DNA of 64,000 nucleotides from Streptomyces shenzhenensis. GTDB taxonomy: Bacteria; Actinomycetota; Actinomycetes; Streptomycetales; Streptomycetaceae. Positions 8,879-17,345 of this stretch are shown here, piece after piece. The stretch is taken from NCBI RefSeq assembly GCF_003688995.1, contig NZ_PENI01000020.1, positions 62,001 to 126,000 of the forward strand. The letters are read 5' to 3'. The position numbers and the translations under genes are program-made. A model generated the notes under the pieces. That model was given only the letters and a program-made list of their open reading frames with translations, ran no database searches and was not told the origin of the DNA. Positions within the stretch are counted from its first letter, which is position 1, and every line of letters starts with the position of its first letter.

Positions 8879-9048
8879 CAGCACATCCTGGAGCACGACA
8901 ACGTGCTGCTCGCTCGGCGCCCGGAATGGGTGCTTCCGGCCGACCCGGGCATACGCGACGGCACACGCGACACGGGCGGTTCGCCGTACGGCGTCACCCA
9001 CCGCCGGCGGCCCTGGACGCATCGGCGCGGACTCCTGCGATCGACCCC

Positions 9049-9597
9049 CTACCCGGGCTGACCGCTGGGGCCGCCGCGCCGGCCCATGGTCCTGCTGAAG
9101 GTCGCGGGATCGTCCTCGAAGCCATGGACCCCGGGACGGAACTCCCACGCACCGGACTCGCCACGGACGAACTCCGCCACGGTCGCCGCGGTCGCCCCGG
9201 GGACGGATGCGAAATCGTCCTCGGCAAGGACGGTGTAGCCCTCGCGTATGTCCACCTCCGGATTGAGGACGTCGGCGAATCTGCGGTCCGCGGACCGCTG
9301 CTGGATGACGACACCGACCACCACGCGCGCGTACCGGTCGTTGAGCCGGTCGAGTTCCAGCGCCATGACCTCGTCCGAGCCGAATCCCTTCCCGTCCGCA
9401 CTGTCCCGGTTGAGGGAGATCGTGCCGTCGGGCGAGCGGCTGCCGAAGTGCACCAGATAATCAGGCGTGCCGTACGGGTCGTCCTTCCCGTACGTCGCGG
9501 CGATGAGGTCGAGATCGGTCGGCGGCTGTCCCGCCGGGCTCGGATCCCACTTCAACGCGACCTCGACCTTGCGGATCCCCTTGCTCAAGCCGTTCAC
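9049..9597 (-). CDS. TerD-family (tellurium-resistance-type) protein
   Basis: About 182 residues of the calcium-binding TerD/TerE fold, a stress-related family abundant in streptomycetes whose molecular role is not settled. Recognisable parts are VEVALKWDP, DLDLIAATY, a YLVHFGSRSPDGTISLNRDS strand-loop with acidic metal ligands, and the late FVRGESGAWEFRPG. GTG 9595-9597 is chosen because GGGGGAAGGGG lies just upstream. The frame is also open to an ATG at 9669, which would add 24 residues but lacks a ribosome-binding site. No other ter genes adjoin it, so it is a solitary paralogue. Confidence 0.8.
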   Translation of the reverse strand: MNGLSKGIRKVEVALKWDPSPAGQPPTDLDLIAATYGKDDPYGTPDYLVHFGSRSPDGTISLNRDSADGKGFGSDEVMALELDRLNDRYARVVVGVVIQQRSADRRFADVLNPEVDIREGYTVLAEDDFASVPGATAATVAEFVRGESGAWEFRPGVHGFEDDPATFSRTMGRRGGPSGQPG

Positions 9598-9733
9598 CAG
9601 GCTTCCCCTTCCCCCTCTGGGTTGCGTCCCAACTCCCTGGTAGCCAAGGTTCGTTGTCCATCGTGCCATGTGCTGCGGGCCGGCGCGTGGGTGATCTCTC
9701 GCGGAGCGTGACCGGTGCCACGCTCCATGGCCT

Positions 9734-9739
9734 TACGAT
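9734..9739 (+). promoter_or_regulatory. -10 element, leaderless start
   Basis: TACGAT ends 6 nt before the GTG at 9746 and no ribosome-binding site is present. Confidence 0.5.
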
Positions 9740-9745
9740 GGCGCG

Positions 9746-10351
9746 GTGCTGGTCAAGTGGATTCGCTGCACCGTGGTGGACCGCCGCGGGTTCGAGCGGG
9801 GGCAGCGAAAATGGGCGGGGCTTCTGGGGGAGCCGGGATTTCGCGGGCAGGGCGGCGGCTGGAGCCGACAGCGGCCCGGCGTGGCGCACACCTTCGCCTT
9901 CTGGGAAAGCCGCGCCTTCTACGACTCCTTCATGGCCCGCTCCCACGACCGGCTTGCGGCGACCCAGGCGGGCACCTTCAAGGACAGCCAGGTCAAGCTG
10001 TTCGAGTACCGCTTCGATGTGAAGACCGGCTTCGAACCGCGGTTCGCGGACTCCGACCTGATCCGTGTCGCCCTCTGCCGTATCCACGAAGAACGCGTGG
10101 AGAACTTCACGCTGATGCAGGAGAAGGTCTGGAACCCCGCGATGGCCGGCTCGCCCGGCATGATCCGCGGCATGTTCGCCGAGGCCCCGGAGCACGAGTT
10201 CCTGATCCTGTCGATGTGGCGCTCGGCCGCCGAGCACGGCAAGTACCGCACCGAGCGCGTGGAGCGGCTGGCCCTGCGGGCACAGACCGAGGCGGACGTC
10301 GCGGCGCTCACCGGTGACATCGTGGAACTGGAGCCGACCTGGACGGTCTGA
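9746..10351 (+). CDS. DUF4937/YdbC-type protein of unknown function
   Basis: A 201-residue soluble protein that reads like two copies of a dimeric alpha/beta-barrel (ABM-like) unit. The first half has MLVKWIRCTVV and AFWESRAFYDSFMARSHDRL; the second has LIRVALCRIHEERVENFTLMQEKVWNPAM and FLILSMWRS. This matches my memory of the YdbC/DUF4937 family, whose activity is unknown. The GTG start is set by a -10 element 6 nt upstream. It stands alone between TerD and a histidine phosphatase. Confidence 0.7.
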   Translation: MLVKWIRCTVVDRRGFERGQRKWAGLLGEPGFRGQGGGWSRQRPGVAHTFAFWESRAFYDSFMARSHDRLAATQAGTFKDSQVKLFEYRFDVKTGFEPRFADSDLIRVALCRIHEERVENFTLMQEKVWNPAMAGSPGMIRGMFAEAPEHEFLILSMWRSAAEHGKYRTERVERLALRAQTEADVAALTGDIVELEPTWTV

Positions 10352-10457
10352 CGCCGAGGGCGCGAGGCGTGTGCCCCTGTGTGGCCCATGGTGCAGGATT
10401 CGTGTGACCTACGCCGTATGGAGCGCCCAGAATTGCTCGGCCGGGCGTCACTCGATC

Positions 10458-10463
10458 TAGGGT
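10458..10463 (+). promoter_or_regulatory. -10 element, leaderless start
   Basis: TAGGGT ends 6 nt before the ATG at 10470 and there is no ribosome-binding site. Confidence 0.5.
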
Positions 10464-10469
10464 TTCGGC

Positions 10470-11129
10470 ATGGCACGACCACGGCGCATCGTACTGGTCC
10501 GGCACGGCGAGTCGACGGGCAATGTCGATGACTCCGTCTACGAGCGGGAACCCGACCATGCCCTCGCGCTCACCGAGCGCGGCTGGCAGCAGGCTGCGGA
10601 GACCGGGAAGCGGGTCCGGGAGGTGTTCGGCCGCGAGCGGGTGAGCGTGTACGTCTCCCCGTACCGGCGTACGCACGAGACGCTCCGCGCCTTCCACCTC
10701 GACCCCGAGCTGATACGGGTACGCGAGGAACCGCGACTGCGTGAGCAGGACTGGGGGAACTGGCAGGACCGCGACGACGTACGCCTCCAGAAGACCTACC
10801 GTGACGCGTACGGGCACTTCTTCTTCCGCTTCCCGCAGGGCGAGTCGGGCGCCGACGTGTACGACCGGGTCGGGGGCTTCCTGGAGAGCCTGTTCCGCAG
10901 CTTCGAGGCCCCGGACCATCCTCCGAACGTGCTCCTGGTGACCCACGGGCTGGCGATGCGGCTGTTCTGCATGCGCTGGTTCCACTGGACGGTCGCGGAA
11001 TTCGAATCGCTGTCGAACCCCGGGAACGCGGAGATGCGCATGCTCGTTCTCGGTGATGACGGCAAGTACACGCTCGACCGGCCCTTCGAGCGCTGGCGGG
11101 ACCCGCTGCCGCACTGGACCACCGGATAG
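10470..11129 (+). CDS. Histidine phosphatase family protein (phosphoglycerate mutase-like)
   Basis: A 219-residue branch-1 histidine phosphatase. The catalytic LVRHGEST is at 9-16, the arginine motif SPYRRTHET follows near 72, and the second histidine is in LLVTHGLAMR near 155. EEPRLREQDWGNWQ supplies the acid region. The substrate is not predictable; members range from phosphoglycerate mutases to broad phosphatases. Expression appears to start at the ATG. The next gene begins 12 bp after its stop, with its own possible -10 over that stop. Confidence 0.85.
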   Translation: MARPRRIVLVRHGESTGNVDDSVYEREPDHALALTERGWQQAAETGKRVREVFGRERVSVYVSPYRRTHETLRAFHLDPELIRVREEPRLREQDWGNWQDRDDVRLQKTYRDAYGHFFFRFPQGESGADVYDRVGGFLESLFRSFEAPDHPPNVLLVTHGLAMRLFCMRWFHWTVAEFESLSNPGNAEMRMLVLGDDGKYTLDRPFERWRDPLPHWTTG

Positions 11130-11141
11130 AGTGGCAGGATC

Positions 11142-12044
11142 ATGACCGCTGATTCCTCCCCTCTGGGGCGCCTGGACCGCGCCCTGACCAGCCTGCGGGG
11201 ACTGGCCGTGGGGGATGCGCTCGGCTCCCAGTTCTTCGTCCCGGCGAACCGTCCACTGCTGAAGCGCCGCGAACTGCCGCCCGGCACCTGGCAGTGGACG
11301 GACGACACCGAGATGGCCTGCTCCGTGGTCGCCGTCCTCGCTGCGCACCACCGCATCGACCAGGACGCGCTCGCTCACTCCTTCGCCGCGCACCACGACT
11401 TCGACCGCGGATACGGGCCGGCTGTCAACCGCCTGCTGCGGCTCGTCCGCGAGGGCCACGACTGGCGTGAGCTGGCCGCCGGGCTCTTCGACGGACAGGG
11501 GTCCTGGGGCAACGGCGCGGCGATGCGGATCGCACCCCTGGGCGCCTGGTACGCGGACGATCCGGAACAGGCGATCCACCAGGCGGAGATCTCGGCGTAC
11601 ACGACGCACCAGCACCTTGAGGCCGTCGCCGGGGCCATGGCCGTCGCCGCGGCTGCCGCGCTGGCCGCCGCCCCCGGCGGCCCGCCCGGTCCTGAGGCGC
11701 TTCTCGACGGCGTCGTCGCGCTCGTGCCGGAGAGCGCCGTGGCCTCGGGTCTGCGGCGCGCCCGGGACATGCTGGACTACGGCGACGCGGGCACTGTCGC
11801 CGCCGTCCTGGGCTGCGGACGGCATACGTCCGCCCACGACACCGTCCCGTTCGCCCTCTGGTCGGCGGCCCGCGTGCTCGGTGACTACGAGGCGGCGTTC
11901 TGGACGACTGCCGAGGTCGGCGGGGATGTCGACACCACCTGCGCCATAGTGGGCGGCGTGTTGGCAGCGGGAAAGGCCGGGACGCCGCCGAGCGAGTGGC
12001 TGGAGCGTGCGGAGACGCTTCCGGACTGGATGGCGGCGGCCTGA
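11142..12044 (+). CDS. ADP-ribosylglycohydrolase family protein
   Basis: A 300-residue DraG/ARH-fold enzyme expected to remove ADP-ribose from proteins, nucleic acids or small molecules. The binuclear metal site is visible as WTDDTEMA near 46-53 and GGDVDTTCAIVGG near 265. GDALGSQFF at the N-terminus and GNGAAMRIAPLG near 125 are also typical. TAGAGT at 11127-11132 overlaps the preceding stop and may be its own -10 element; otherwise it is an operon with the phosphatase. The family is clear and the substrate unknown. The 295 bp after it show nothing recognisable. Confidence 0.88.
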   Translation: MTADSSPLGRLDRALTSLRGLAVGDALGSQFFVPANRPLLKRRELPPGTWQWTDDTEMACSVVAVLAAHHRIDQDALAHSFAAHHDFDRGYGPAVNRLLRLVREGHDWRELAAGLFDGQGSWGNGAAMRIAPLGAWYADDPEQAIHQAEISAYTTHQHLEAVAGAMAVAAAAALAAAPGGPPGPEALLDGVVALVPESAVASGLRRARDMLDYGDAGTVAAVLGCGRHTSAHDTVPFALWSAARVLGDYEAAFWTTAEVGGDVDTTCAIVGGVLAAGKAGTPPSEWLERAETLPDWMAAA

Positions 12045-12339
12045 CACTTTCGGTCGGCACCAGCGTTCAGAACCCTGTGTGAATGCCGGGAACTCTGCGT
12101 GACGAGCGGGCGTTGTCCTGATATCGGCTGTGCGACGTGTGGGTGCGCGCGGACGAGAGAGCTCGCGGGTGGCAGGGGGTGTGGTGATGGCGTTCGTCGT
12201 GCTGGTGCCGGTTGTGCCGGTGGTGCTGGTCTTCCTCTCGGCCTGGGCGGCCGTGCTGCGGATGGCCGGACCGCCGCCCTCGCCGTCTGTCCTTTGGGCC
12301 GGGTCCGGTCATCCGCGGTCGTGTGGGGAGTCTTCCGGC

Positions 12340-13887
12340 TCAGCCGATCCCCGGGCCCGCGACTCCGGAGAGGGCTTCGAGATCGCTCTTGCGCACCTTG
12401 ATCACCAGCCAGGCGGTGGCCAGGGCGAGTACGGCCATCGCGACGGCGGGTATGAACGCGGTCGAGATGCCGTGCGCGAGCACTTCGTGTCCCCAAGGCG
12501 CGGGCAGTTGCTGCGTCTTGGCGAACTCCGCCTTCTGGGCGGGCGAGCCGTCGGCGAGGAACTTCGGCAGTTGCTTCGCCGCCTCGTCCTTGCTCGCCGA
12601 GCCGAAGACCGTGGTCAGGATGGACAGTCCCAGCGAACCGCCCACCTGCTGTGTGGCGTTGAGCAGCCCGGACGCCGCGCCCGCCTCGTGCTGGGCGACG
12701 CCGGAGACGGCCGTGACCGTCACCGTCACGAAGTTCAGGCCCATGCCGAAGCCGAACACCAGCATCGGACCCAGCACCCCTCCGAGGTAGGAGCTGTCGG
12801 GGCTGATGAAGGTCTGCCAGGTGAGTCCGGTGACGACGAACGTCGCGCCGGTGATCATGAAGGGCTTGGGACCGAGCGTGGGCAGGAACCGTTGCGACAG
12901 GCCGGCCCCGACGGCGATCGCGACCGTCACGGGCAGGAAGGCCAACCCGGCCTTGATCGGGCTGTAGCCCAGCACGTTCTGCACGAACAGCACGATGTAG
13001 AAGAACATCCCGAACATCGCCGCGGCCAGGCTCAACATGATCACATACGTGCCCGAGCGGTTGCGGTCGGCGAACATCTTCAGCGGGGTGATCGGTTCCT
13101 TGGCCCGCATCTCGGTGAAGACGAAGGCCAGCAGCAGCACCACGGCCGCTCCGAAGGACACGAGGGTCAGGCTGTCGCGCCAGCCGTCCTCCGAGGCGCG
13201 GATGAAGCCGTACACGAGAGAGGCCATGCCCAGGGTCGAGGTCAGCGCGCCCGCGATGTCGAAGCGTCCCGGGTGCCGTTCGGACTCGTTGATGAACCGC
13301 GGTGCGAGCGCGGCGATCAGGATGCCGATCGGTACGTTGACGAAGAGCACCCACCGCCAGTCGAGCCAGTCGGTCAGCATGCCGCCGGCGAGCAGACCGA
13401 CGGCGCCGCCGCCCGCGGACACGGCGGCGAAGACACCGAACGCCCGGTTGCGTTCCGGCCCCTCGGGAAACGTGGTGGTGATGAGGGCCAGCGAGGTCGG
13501 CGAAGCGATCGCGCCACCCACGCCCTGCAGGGCACGCGCGGCGAGCAGTTGCCAGGGCTCCTGGGAGAGTCCGCCGAGCAGCGAGGCGAAGGTGAACAGC
13601 AGGATGCCGGCCATGAACACTCGGCGGCGGCCGAGGATGTCGCCGGCTCGCGCGCCGAGCAGCAGCAGGCCACCGAAGGTGAGCGTGTAGGCGCTGACCA
13701 CCCAGGTGAGATCCGTGGTGCTGAACTTGAGCGCGTCTTGAATGTGCGGGAGCGCGATGTTCACAATCGTCGCGTCGAGTACCACCATGAGTTGGCAGGC
13801 CGCGATGACAGTGAGCGCGATACCGGAATGCCCCTTCCGGCCGGGCGCTCCTGGTGTTTTGTCCTGAATGAGCTGAGAGGTTGTCAC
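12340..13887 (-). CDS. MFS multidrug exporter, DHA2 (EmrB/QacA) type
   Basis: A 515-residue drug:H+ antiporter predicted to have 14 membrane helices. Typical motifs are LDATIVNIALPHI in helix 1 (motif D1), GARAGDILGRRRVF (motif A), and RALQGVGGAIASPTSLALI with GGGAVGLLAGGMLTD (motif C region). The GTG start has GGGGGAC 8 bp upstream. It is divergent from a TetR gene, and two operator-like palindromes lie between them, so it is probably induced when the TetR protein binds the exported compound. Substrate unknown. Confidence 0.92.
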   Translation of the reverse strand: MTTSQLIQDKTPGAPGRKGHSGIALTVIAACQLMVVLDATIVNIALPHIQDALKFSTTDLTWVVSAYTLTFGGLLLLGARAGDILGRRRVFMAGILLFTFASLLGGLSQEPWQLLAARALQGVGGAIASPTSLALITTTFPEGPERNRAFGVFAAVSAGGGAVGLLAGGMLTDWLDWRWVLFVNVPIGILIAALAPRFINESERHPGRFDIAGALTSTLGMASLVYGFIRASEDGWRDSLTLVSFGAAVVLLLAFVFTEMRAKEPITPLKMFADRNRSGTYVIMLSLAAAMFGMFFYIVLFVQNVLGYSPIKAGLAFLPVTVAIAVGAGLSQRFLPTLGPKPFMITGATFVVTGLTWQTFISPDSSYLGGVLGPMLVFGFGMGLNFVTVTVTAVSGVAQHEAGAASGLLNATQQVGGSLGLSILTTVFGSASKDEAAKQLPKFLADGSPAQKAEFAKTQQLPAPWGHEVLAHGISTAFIPAVAMAVLALATAWLVIKVRKSDLEALSGVAGPGIG

Positions 13888-13910
13888 TATGGGTCCCCCA
13901 CGAAGGCGTT

Positions 13911-13930
13911 AGTGAACGCTCGCGTTCACT
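13911..13930. promoter_or_regulatory. TetR operator 1
   Basis: AGTGAACGCTCGCGTTCACT is an inverted repeat, symmetrical except at its centre. It lies 24 bp upstream of the exporter start codon. Confidence 0.7.
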
Positions 13931-13958
13931 GTCGCGTCGACGGTAGTGAGTCCCCAAC

Positions 13959-13978
13959 AGAGAACGCAAGCGTTCACT
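13959..13978. promoter_or_regulatory. TetR operator 2
   Basis: AGAGAACGCAAGCGTTCACT repeats the GAACGC...GCGTTC half-sites of operator 1 with centres 48 bp apart. It is the nearer site to the TetR gene. Confidence 0.65.
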
Positions 13979-14074
13979 TAATCCTTCCCCGCGCGTCGCG
14001 TCCCCCGCTGCCGCCATGTGGCGCGTCCCCTGTGCCGGAATCCCCGCCTCCCCTTGTCTGTTGGAGAAATCCAG

Positions 14075-14698
14075 ATGGTTACCTCGCACTGGACGGCCGC
14101 CCCCGCTCAGGCGGCCTCCCTTCGCCGACGCGGCGCCGTGCTGGAACGCGCGATCCTCGATGCCGCCCTGGAGCAGCTCAGCACCGTCGGCTGGAACGGC
14201 CTCACGATGGAGGGGGTCGCGGCCGGCGCCCAGACCGGCAAGGCCGCGGTCTACCGCCGCTGGTCGTCCAAGGAAGATCTCGTCGCGGACGCTCTGCAGG
14301 CCGCACTGCCGCAGCTGGAGGAGGCCCCCGACCTCGGGAGTGTGCGTGAGGATCTGCTGGCCCTGTGCCTCCAGGCGCGTGACGCGATGTTCTCCCGCCC
14401 CGGTTCCGCGCTGCGCTCGGTGATTCACGAGTGCGACTCGATGCAGGCGGAGCGCTTCCACAGTGTGATCATCGAGGGCCTCGTGGAGCCGACGATCAAG
14501 TTGCTGCACGAGGTCATCATCCGAGGAGTGGAGCGGGGAGAGGTGCGCCCCGACGCCGCTAACGGCTATGTCTACGACGCCATTCCGGCGATGATGATGT
14601 ACCGCGCCAAAGTGTGCGTCAGTGAATGGCCCGATCGTGACATCGAAGAGATGATCGACCAGTTGATGCTGCCGTTGCTCCGGCCTGAGGGGGCCTGA
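14075..14698 (+). CDS. TetR-family repressor, likely regulator of the divergent exporter
   Basis: A 207-residue regulator. The N-terminal helix-turn-helix spans about 20-66 (RAILDAALEQLSTVGWNGLTMEGVA, then TGKAAVYRRWSSKEDLV). The C-terminal ligand domain resembles the TetR_C_16/AefR-like type. ATG 14075 is chosen because GGAGAA lies 6 bp upstream; the frame is open 19 codons further. Divergent orientation and two shared operators point to control of the MFS gene and autoregulation. Confidence 0.9.
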   Translation: MVTSHWTAAPAQAASLRRRGAVLERAILDAALEQLSTVGWNGLTMEGVAAGAQTGKAAVYRRWSSKEDLVADALQAALPQLEEAPDLGSVREDLLALCLQARDAMFSRPGSALRSVIHECDSMQAERFHSVIIEGLVEPTIKLLHEVIIRGVERGEVRPDAANGYVYDAIPAMMMYRAKVCVSEWPDRDIEEMIDQLMLPLLRPEGA

Positions 14699-14780
14699 CC
14701 CCGGGGCGCGGTGGCACCTCGGCCGGAGCGGTGGGCCGGGGTGTCGCTCGGGGATCCTGGCGGCGTACGCTAAGGGCGCC

Positions 14781-15482
14781 ATGCCGTACGAACCACCTAC
14801 TCACACCGTCGAGCGCTCCCTTCGCGCCACGACCGGAGCGAAGGTCATTGCCGGTGTCGACGAGGTGGGCCGCGGCGCGTGGGCCGGACCCGTCACCGTC
14901 TGCGCGGCCGTCACCGGACTTCGCCGGCCTCCCGAGGGGCTCACCGACTCCAAGTTGCTCACCGTCAAACGGCGCACGGAGTTGGCCGAGGCACTGCGGA
15001 CGTGGGTGACGTCCTACGCCCTGGGGCATTCCTCCCCGGAGGAGATCGACGAACTGGGGATGACGGCGGCGTTGCGGCTCGCGGCAGTGCGTGCCCTGGA
15101 GGCCCTTCCGGTCCGCCCCGACGCGGTGATCCTCGATGGGAAGCACGACTACCTGGGTGCGCCCTGGAAGGTGCGTACGGTGATCAAGGGCGACCGCTCC
15201 TGCGTGGCGGTGGCGGCGGCCTCGGTGATCGCCAAGGTTCAGCGCGACAAAATGATGGCCGAACTGGGTATCGACCATGCAGACTTCGGTTTTGCGGCTA
15301 ACGCCGGGTATCCGTCTCCCGTGCACAAGGCCGCGCTGGAGGAGCGGGGCCCCACCCCGTACCACCGTTTGTCGTGGGCGTATCTTGATGCGCTGCCCCA
15401 GTGGCGGCACCTCAAGAAGGTCCGCAGCTGGGCGGAGGGAAGCGTTCCGGAGATCGAGGGTCAGCTCGGCTTCGACTTCTGA
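14781..15482 (+). CDS. rnhB: Ribonuclease HII
   Basis: Cleaves RNA in RNA-DNA hybrids and nicks at single ribonucleotides in DNA. In the 233-residue protein the acidic catalytic residues Asp27 and Glu28 sit in GVDEVGRG and Asp119 in ILDGKHDY. The conserved SVIAKVQRDKMM helix and NAGYPSPVH segment follow. TACGCT 9 nt upstream of the ATG suggests a leaderless start. Confidence 0.95.
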   Translation: MPYEPPTHTVERSLRATTGAKVIAGVDEVGRGAWAGPVTVCAAVTGLRRPPEGLTDSKLLTVKRRTELAEALRTWVTSYALGHSSPEEIDELGMTAALRLAAVRALEALPVRPDAVILDGKHDYLGAPWKVRTVIKGDRSCVAVAAASVIAKVQRDKMMAELGIDHADFGFAANAGYPSPVHKAALEERGPTPYHRLSWAYLDALPQWRHLKKVRSWAEGSVPEIEGQLGFDF

Positions 15483-15550
15483 CGGTTCCACTCGCACTGT
15501 TGTGCCACCCGGTCACGCGAACCAGACCGGCGTTTGATAAATATCAGCTC

Positions 15551-16162
15551 ATGCCTCTCATTCCCGAGGAGCCTCAGATTCACGAGAGTGCCCAGGGTCC
15601 CCGCACCGCGCCGACCCCTCGTCCCGTACCCGGCCCCCGCCCCGCGGCTCCGTCGCGTCCCGGTCGTCCAGGCCCTCTCCGGCCCGCGCCGCCCGTGCAA
15701 CGTACGCCGCGTGACGTAGCCGCTGCCAAGCCGGGCCCGCCGGGTCCGGCCGCTTCCGCCGCTCCGGCGGCGAACCCGCAGATCCAACTGATCCCGGCCT
15801 CCGCCGAGGGAGCGCTCGATGCCGCCGACGAGGCGGTGGACCTGCTCCTGGAGTCGGGCCGCGCCCCCGGTGATGTGCTGGTGATCACCACCGGTCGGCC
15901 GCACCCGTGGGCCGAGCACGAACTGTCCTTCGGCGACGCCTCCTACTGGGCGCAGCACGATGCCGGCGACGACGTCTTCTACACGGACGCCGCCGTCGCC
16001 TCCCGTGCGGCATCCCGTCCGGTGGTGGTCGTGGCGGTCAACGGCGGTCCGGATACCGCTGCTGCCGTCGCCCTCCCGCTGGCTCATGCCCGAGCCGGTG
16101 CTCTGCTGATCGTCTGCGGTGACCCGCAGCAGATCAACTCGGTGCTGGGCACGGGCGTCTGA
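15551..16162 (+). CDS. Conserved hypothetical protein with Pro-rich N-terminus
   Basis: The 203-residue protein has two parts. Residues 1-75 are Pro/Ala/Arg-rich and probably disordered. Residues 78-203 form a compact alpha/beta domain beginning IQLIPASAEGALDAADEAVDLLLESG, with DVLVITTG, PVVVVAVNGG and ALLIVCGDPQQI. The latter faintly resembles the nucleotide-free C-terminal module of UvrD-like helicases, an impression only. Its place between rnhB and recQ appears conserved in streptomycetes as I recall. Function unknown. Confidence 0.65.
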   Translation: MPLIPEEPQIHESAQGPRTAPTPRPVPGPRPAAPSRPGRPGPLRPAPPVQRTPRDVAAAKPGPPGPAASAAPAANPQIQLIPASAEGALDAADEAVDLLLESGRAPGDVLVITTGRPHPWAEHELSFGDASYWAQHDAGDDVFYTDAAVASRAASRPVVVVAVNGGPDTAAAVALPLAHARAGALLIVCGDPQQINSVLGTGV

Positions 16163-16442
16163 GCCGCGTCCGGCATCCTGCCGGAACATCGCAGGACGGC
16201 GAGGACGTCGAAGATGCCGCTTCGGCGGCATGGGCACGGTGGTGATTTCGGCATGCCCGGATACCGGAGGACGACTGCTCCTGAGGGGAGCGCCGCACCG
16301 GCACCGGGCATTCGTCTGCTGTCACCAGGGCACTGCGCCGATCCCACCGCTGCGCTCGTCCCGGCGTCGGCCGAACAGGCCGACGCGAGACCGGCAGGCT
16401 CCGCAGAGCACGGAGCGGCTCCGCTTGGTCAGACGGTACCGC

Positions 16443-17063
16443 TCAACGGGCCGCCGCGCGGCGCAATACCTCGGAGACGGCGCCACCGGTGCGGGGTGGC
16501 GAAGGCGGGGCGTCCGCGGTGGCGAAAGGTTCCGGCACCGAGTCCATGTTCGGGCGACGCCCGCCACGGCCCTCGCCGAGCACCTGCCAGCCGTCCCGGG
16601 TCAGCGTGATGTACGCCCCGCAGCGCAACCCGTGCAGCGTGCAGGCGTCACGCAGTCCCCACATCCAGGCGCCGTCCTCCTCCGTCCAACGCGCGTCGCC
16701 CTCACGGCAGTAGAGCAGCACCGCCGTGCGCACGGGCGTGCGGCGCCGCAGGTCGTGCGGGATGACCCGGCGCAGTTGGGACAGCAGCGCATTGCGGAAC
16801 ATCCACCCGTCGGCCGGTACCGGGCGACGGGCGAACGAGGCGCTCGCCAGCAGTCTTTCCTCGGGGTCCAGGACCGCGACGACCGCGGTCGTCGCCCTGG
16901 GCCGGTGCCGGGTGTGCAGCCCGCTGACGACCTCACGGGGGTTGCGCAGCAGCGGGATCCCCGCGGCGGCCCACTCCGCGGGCTCCAGCAGGCGGCTGGC
17001 GGAAGCGGCGGACGCGGGCGTCGAGAACGATGCCGCCGAGGACGGAGCGAATCCGAAGGTCAC
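16443..17063 (-). CDS. Conserved hypothetical protein
   Basis: A 206-residue protein I cannot name. The GTG start at 17061-17063 has GGGAGG 5-6 bp upstream; the frame is open to 17123 but without a site. A Ser/Ala-rich N-terminus precedes TTAVVAVLDPEERLLASASFARRP, a basic middle (LSQLRRVIPHDLRRRTPVRTAVLLYCREGDARW) and GAYITLTRDGWQVLGEGRGGR. The strand-helix pattern with AVVAVLDPEERLL is distantly reminiscent of JAB/RadC folds, but no metal-binding HxH...D set is present. It lies downstream of recQ on the same strand. Confidence 0.6.
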   Translation of the reverse strand: MTFGFAPSSAASFSTPASAASASRLLEPAEWAAAGIPLLRNPREVVSGLHTRHRPRATTAVVAVLDPEERLLASASFARRPVPADGWMFRNALLSQLRRVIPHDLRRRTPVRTAVLLYCREGDARWTEEDGAWMWGLRDACTLHGLRCGAYITLTRDGWQVLGEGRGGRRPNMDSVPEPFATADAPPSPPRTGGAVSEVLRRAAAR

Positions 17064-17345
17064 GTTCCTCCCTTCGGCTACGCGCCCACACTGCGGGCGG
17101 GGTCGGATTCGAGGGACGCGCACACCGCAGAAAGCCCAACCGGATCACGGACGAGCCGTGCGGGGAGCGGACTTCAATTCTTCCTGTCGAACTGGGATGC
17201 GGCAACGAGCAATTGGGGTCACCGACCCTTATCCAGCGGTCTGTGGCTTATATCCCTACCCAGAGGGTCGTCCGGCGACTCGTGGGGCGGGCGATCAGGA
17301 CGCTTTCGGACGCCACCCGCCGAGCGCACGCCGGCCCGGCTGGTG

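Noticed and set aside
12045..12339. Small membrane protein starting near 12187 (MAFVVLVPVVPVVLV)
   Set aside because: The frame does not stop within the gap and runs on antisense to the exporter; no family resemblance.
12130..14349. Very long plus-strand open frame (over 700 codons) opposite the MFS exporter
   Set aside because: Its product is a low-complexity Arg/Glu/Gln/Gly-rich chain, as expected from the antisense of a high-GC gene. The opposite strand encodes a clear transporter.
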